NCBI RefSeq assembly: GCF_004117855.1
Contig: NZ_QWBW01000025.1
Location: 1 to 64,000 of the forward strand
DNA length: 64,000 nucleotides
Origin: Modicisalibacter coralii
GTDB taxonomy: Bacteria > Pseudomonadota > Gammaproteobacteria > Pseudomonadales > Halomonadaceae
Direction: 5' to 3'
The notes beneath the pieces are model-generated. The model worked only from the letters and a program-made list of their open reading frames with translations, ran no database searches and was not told where the DNA came from. This document shows, in pieces, positions 62,117 to 64,000 of this stretch. The translations under genes were made by a program, and so were the position numbers. Within the stretch, counting starts at the first letter, position 1. Every line of letters starts with the position of its first letter.

Positions 62117-63457
62117 ATGAACGAAACGCTGGAGCGCTGGAGCACGCGGCGTGCATTTATTTTGGCGGTCACCGGCGCCGCCGTGGGCCTGGGCAACATC
62201 TGGCGCTTTCCCTACGTGGCGGGCGAGAACGGCGGTTCGGCCTTCCTGCTGCTCTACATGCTCTTCGTGGTGCTGCTGGGGCTGCCGGTGATGATGGCCG
62301 AGATCCTGATCGGCCGCGCCGGGCGGCGCAGCCCCATGCAGTCGCTGGGTCACCTGGCCCGGGAGGCCGGTGCCTCGCCGCACTGGCGCTGGCTGGGGCT
62401 GTTCGGGGTGATGACGGTGTTCTTCATCCTGTCGTTCTACTCGGTGGTCTCGGGCTGGTCGATCGAGTACCTGGTGGAGTCGATCAACGGTAATTTCGCC
62501 GGCGGCACGCCGCAGGCGATCGGCGCCAACTTCAACGGCTTCCTCGCCGATCCGCTGCGCATGACCTTCAACCATACGCTGTTCATGCTGCTGACCATGT
62601 CGGTGGTCGCCGCGGGCATTGCCGGCGGGCTGGAGAAGCTCAACAACCTGCTGATGCCGCTGCTCTACCTGTTGCTGATCGTGCTCGCCGTCTATGCCAC
62701 CACCACGCCCGGCTTCGGCGAGGCGATGGCCTGGCTGTTCACCCCCGATCCGGCCGCGGTCACCCTCGGCGTGGTCCTCAACGCCATGGGGCATGCCTTC
62801 TTCACCCTGGCGGTGGGTGCCTGTGCCCTGATGGCCTACGGCGCCTACATGCCGGACCACCAGAGCCTGCCACGGGCGGTGGCCGCGGTGGCGCTGCTCG
62901 ACGTGGCGGTGGCGCTGCTCTCGGGCATCGCGATCTTCTCGGTGGTGTTCTCGCAGGGGCTGGATCCCGCCGAGGGGCCGGGGCTGATGTTCGTCACCCT
63001 GCCGATCGCCTTTTCCGAACTGCCCGGCGGCTCGCTGTGGCTGGCGGTGTTCTTCCTGCTGCTGCTGCTGGCTACCTGGACTTCGTCGATCAACCTCGCC
63101 GAGCCGATCGTCGCCACCCTGCAGGGCGCGGGGCTCAAGCGTGGCCGGGCGGCGGCGCTGGTGGGCGTCGCGGTCTGGGCGGTGGGCCTGCTGTCGGTGT
63201 TTTCGTTCTCCACCATGGCCGACGTCCACTGGATCGGCGAGATGAATTTCTTCGAGCTGGTGACCACCGTGCCGCTGGATCTGTTCCTGCCGATCGGGGG
63301 CCTGCTGATCGCGATCTTCGCCGCCTGGGTGATGTCCGCCGGGACCGCCGAGCGGGCGCTCGATGCCGGGGCGACGGGGTTTCGCACCTGGCGCACCCTG
63401 GTGCGCTTCGTTTCCATCCCGCTGGTAGTGGTGGTATTGCTGTCGGGACTGTTTTGA
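62117..63457 (+). CDS. Sodium-dependent neurotransmitter:sodium symporter family protein
   Basis: The 446-residue protein has about 11-12 spans with NSS features: FILAVTGAAVGLGNIWRFPYVAGENGGSAFL (TM1 with the unwound GLGNIWRFPY sodium/substrate site), then the TM6 and TM8 regions such as FSFSTMADVHWIG. The 446-residue length is typical of bacterial members (LeuT-like). It imports amino acids with sodium. Substrate not known. It stands alone, divergent from prlC. Confidence 0.93.
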   Translation: MNETLERWSTRRAFILAVTGAAVGLGNIWRFPYVAGENGGSAFLLLYMLFVVLLGLPVMMAEILIGRAGRRSPMQSLGHLAREAGASPHWRWLGLFGVMTVFFILSFYSVVSGWSIEYLVESINGNFAGGTPQAIGANFNGFLADPLRMTFNHTLFMLLTMSVVAAGIAGGLEKLNNLLMPLLYLLLIVLAVYATTTPGFGEAMAWLFTPDPAAVTLGVVLNAMGHAFFTLAVGACALMAYGAYMPDHQSLPRAVAAVALLDVAVALLSGIAIFSVVFSQGLDPAEGPGLMFVTLPIAFSELPGGSLWLAVFFLLLLLATWTSSINLAEPIVATLQGAGLKRGRAAALVGVAVWAVGLLSVFSFSTMADVHWIGEMNFFELVTTVPLDLFLPIGGLLIAIFAAWVMSAGTAERALDAGATGFRTWRTLVRFVSIPLVVVVLLSGLF

Positions 63458-63521
63458 TCCTGTCTGATCGCGGCCCGGCGTGGCGTTTGCCCGGCGGGCC
63501 CCCTGTCCCGGAGGTGACCCC

Positions 63522-64000
63522 ATGAACCTGAGACCCTTCCAGGGCCACACGCCCCGCCTGGGCGAGCGCGTCTACCTCGACCCGGCCTGCGTGGTGCTGG
63601 GCGACGTCGAACTGGGTGACGACTGTTCGGTGTGGCCGATGGCGGTGATCCGCGGCGACATGCATCGCATCCGTATCGGTGCGCGAACCAGCGTGCAGGA
63701 CGGCAGCGTGCTGCATATCACCCATGCCAGCGACTTCAATCCCGACGGCTTCCCGTTGACCATCGGCGACGACGTGACCATCGGCCACAAGGCGATCCTC
63801 CACGGCTGCAGCGTCGGCAATCGCGTGCTGGTGGGCATGCACGCCACGGTAATGGACGGCGTGGTGGTCGAGGACGAGGTGATCATCGCCGCCGGCGCGG
63901 TGGTCACGCCCGGCAAGCGCCTGGCCGGCGGCCACGTCTATGCCGGCAACCCGGCCAGGGCGCTGCGTCCGCTGAAGGACAGCGAGCGGGCCTTCTTCAC
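63522..64000 (+). CDS. Gamma-class carbonic anhydrase-like protein, cut by the window edge
   Basis: The frame begins MNLRPFQGHTPRLGERVYLD, with GGAGGTGACC upstream, and runs off the right end (159 codons visible). It is a left-handed beta-helix (hexapeptide repeat) of the gamma-carbonic anhydrase/PaaY/YrdA group, with VWPMAVIRGDMHRIRIG, SVQDGSVLHITHASDF and TIGHKAILHGCSVGN containing the His metal ligands. YrdA-type members often have uncertain enzyme activity. The C-terminus is missing. Confidence 0.92.
   Translation, partial: MNLRPFQGHTPRLGERVYLDPACVVLGDVELGDDCSVWPMAVIRGDMHRIRIGARTSVQDGSVLHITHASDFNPDGFPLTIGDDVTIGHKAILHGCSVGNRVLVGMHATVMDGVVVEDEVIIAAGAVVTPGKRLAGGHVYAGNPARALRPLKDSERAFF

Overview
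This window is a 64 kb piece of a GC-rich gammaproteobacterial chromosome. The gene set points to a member of the Halomonadaceae (Halomonas/Chromohalobacter-like). It has trehalose synthesis genes for osmoprotection, two tripartite tricarboxylate transporters (TTT), one TRAP transporter, a sodium-coupled NSS symporter, a CPA1 sodium/proton antiporter, and the gammaproteobacterial order glnA - DUF4124 - ntrB - ntrC. The assignment is inferred from gene content and order only. No rRNA or tRNA gene was seen.

The left edge (1-2,692) is a type I-F CRISPR array with 45 repeats. It runs off the left end and ends in a degenerate repeat and a terminator, so leader and cas genes, if present, lie to the left. 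After it come small proteins and a metallothionein (2.7-3.4 kb), a minus-strand otsB - GH15 - otsA trehalose operon (3.5-7.5 kb), ompW and typA (8-10.6 kb), a Spy/CpxP-like periplasmic protein with a Met-Gly repeat tract, and a probably inactive polysaccharide-deacetylase homologue. A 181 bp inverted-repeat element lies near 12.6 kb.

The nitrogen block (13.3-18.9 kb) carries glnA, a DUF4124 gene and ntrBC. Both glnA and ntrB have visible sigma-54 promoters and NtrC sites. Next is a tight five-gene cassette (HMG-CoA-lyase-like, CaiB/BaiF CoA-transferase, TctC, TctB, TctA) that looks like an uptake-activation-cleavage route for an unknown branched hydroxy-acid. Then come class I aldolase, a UbiH-family monooxygenase, and the class Ib ribonucleotide reductase operon nrdHIEF behind paired NrdR boxes.

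The middle holds a diguanylate cyclase, transketolase, metK, a Ser/Gly-rich lipoprotein, and ahcY preceded by a clear S-adenosylhomocysteine riboswitch. A membrane and metal region follows (37.8-46 kb): antiporter, DUF4396, DUF411, an LpxH-like phosphoesterase, AraC, AEC and EamA transporters, and a CDF metal exporter under a MerR-type operator. metF and sodB are convergent over a shared terminator. The dctPQM TRAP operon has a sigma-54 promoter with two upstream dyads.

The right part has a sulfur cassette (thiol dioxygenase, four-domain rhodanese, C-S lyase) divergent from a LysR regulator, a second TTT system, sodC, yheV-prlC, an NSS transporter and a gamma-carbonic anhydrase cut by the right edge. 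Apart from the CRISPR array I see no defence island, prophage or intact insertion sequence. The best candidates for undescribed biology are the lyase/CoA-transferase/TTT cassette, the thiol-oxidation operon, the Met-Gly repeat protein, the ligand-less deacetylase and the small inverted-repeat element.
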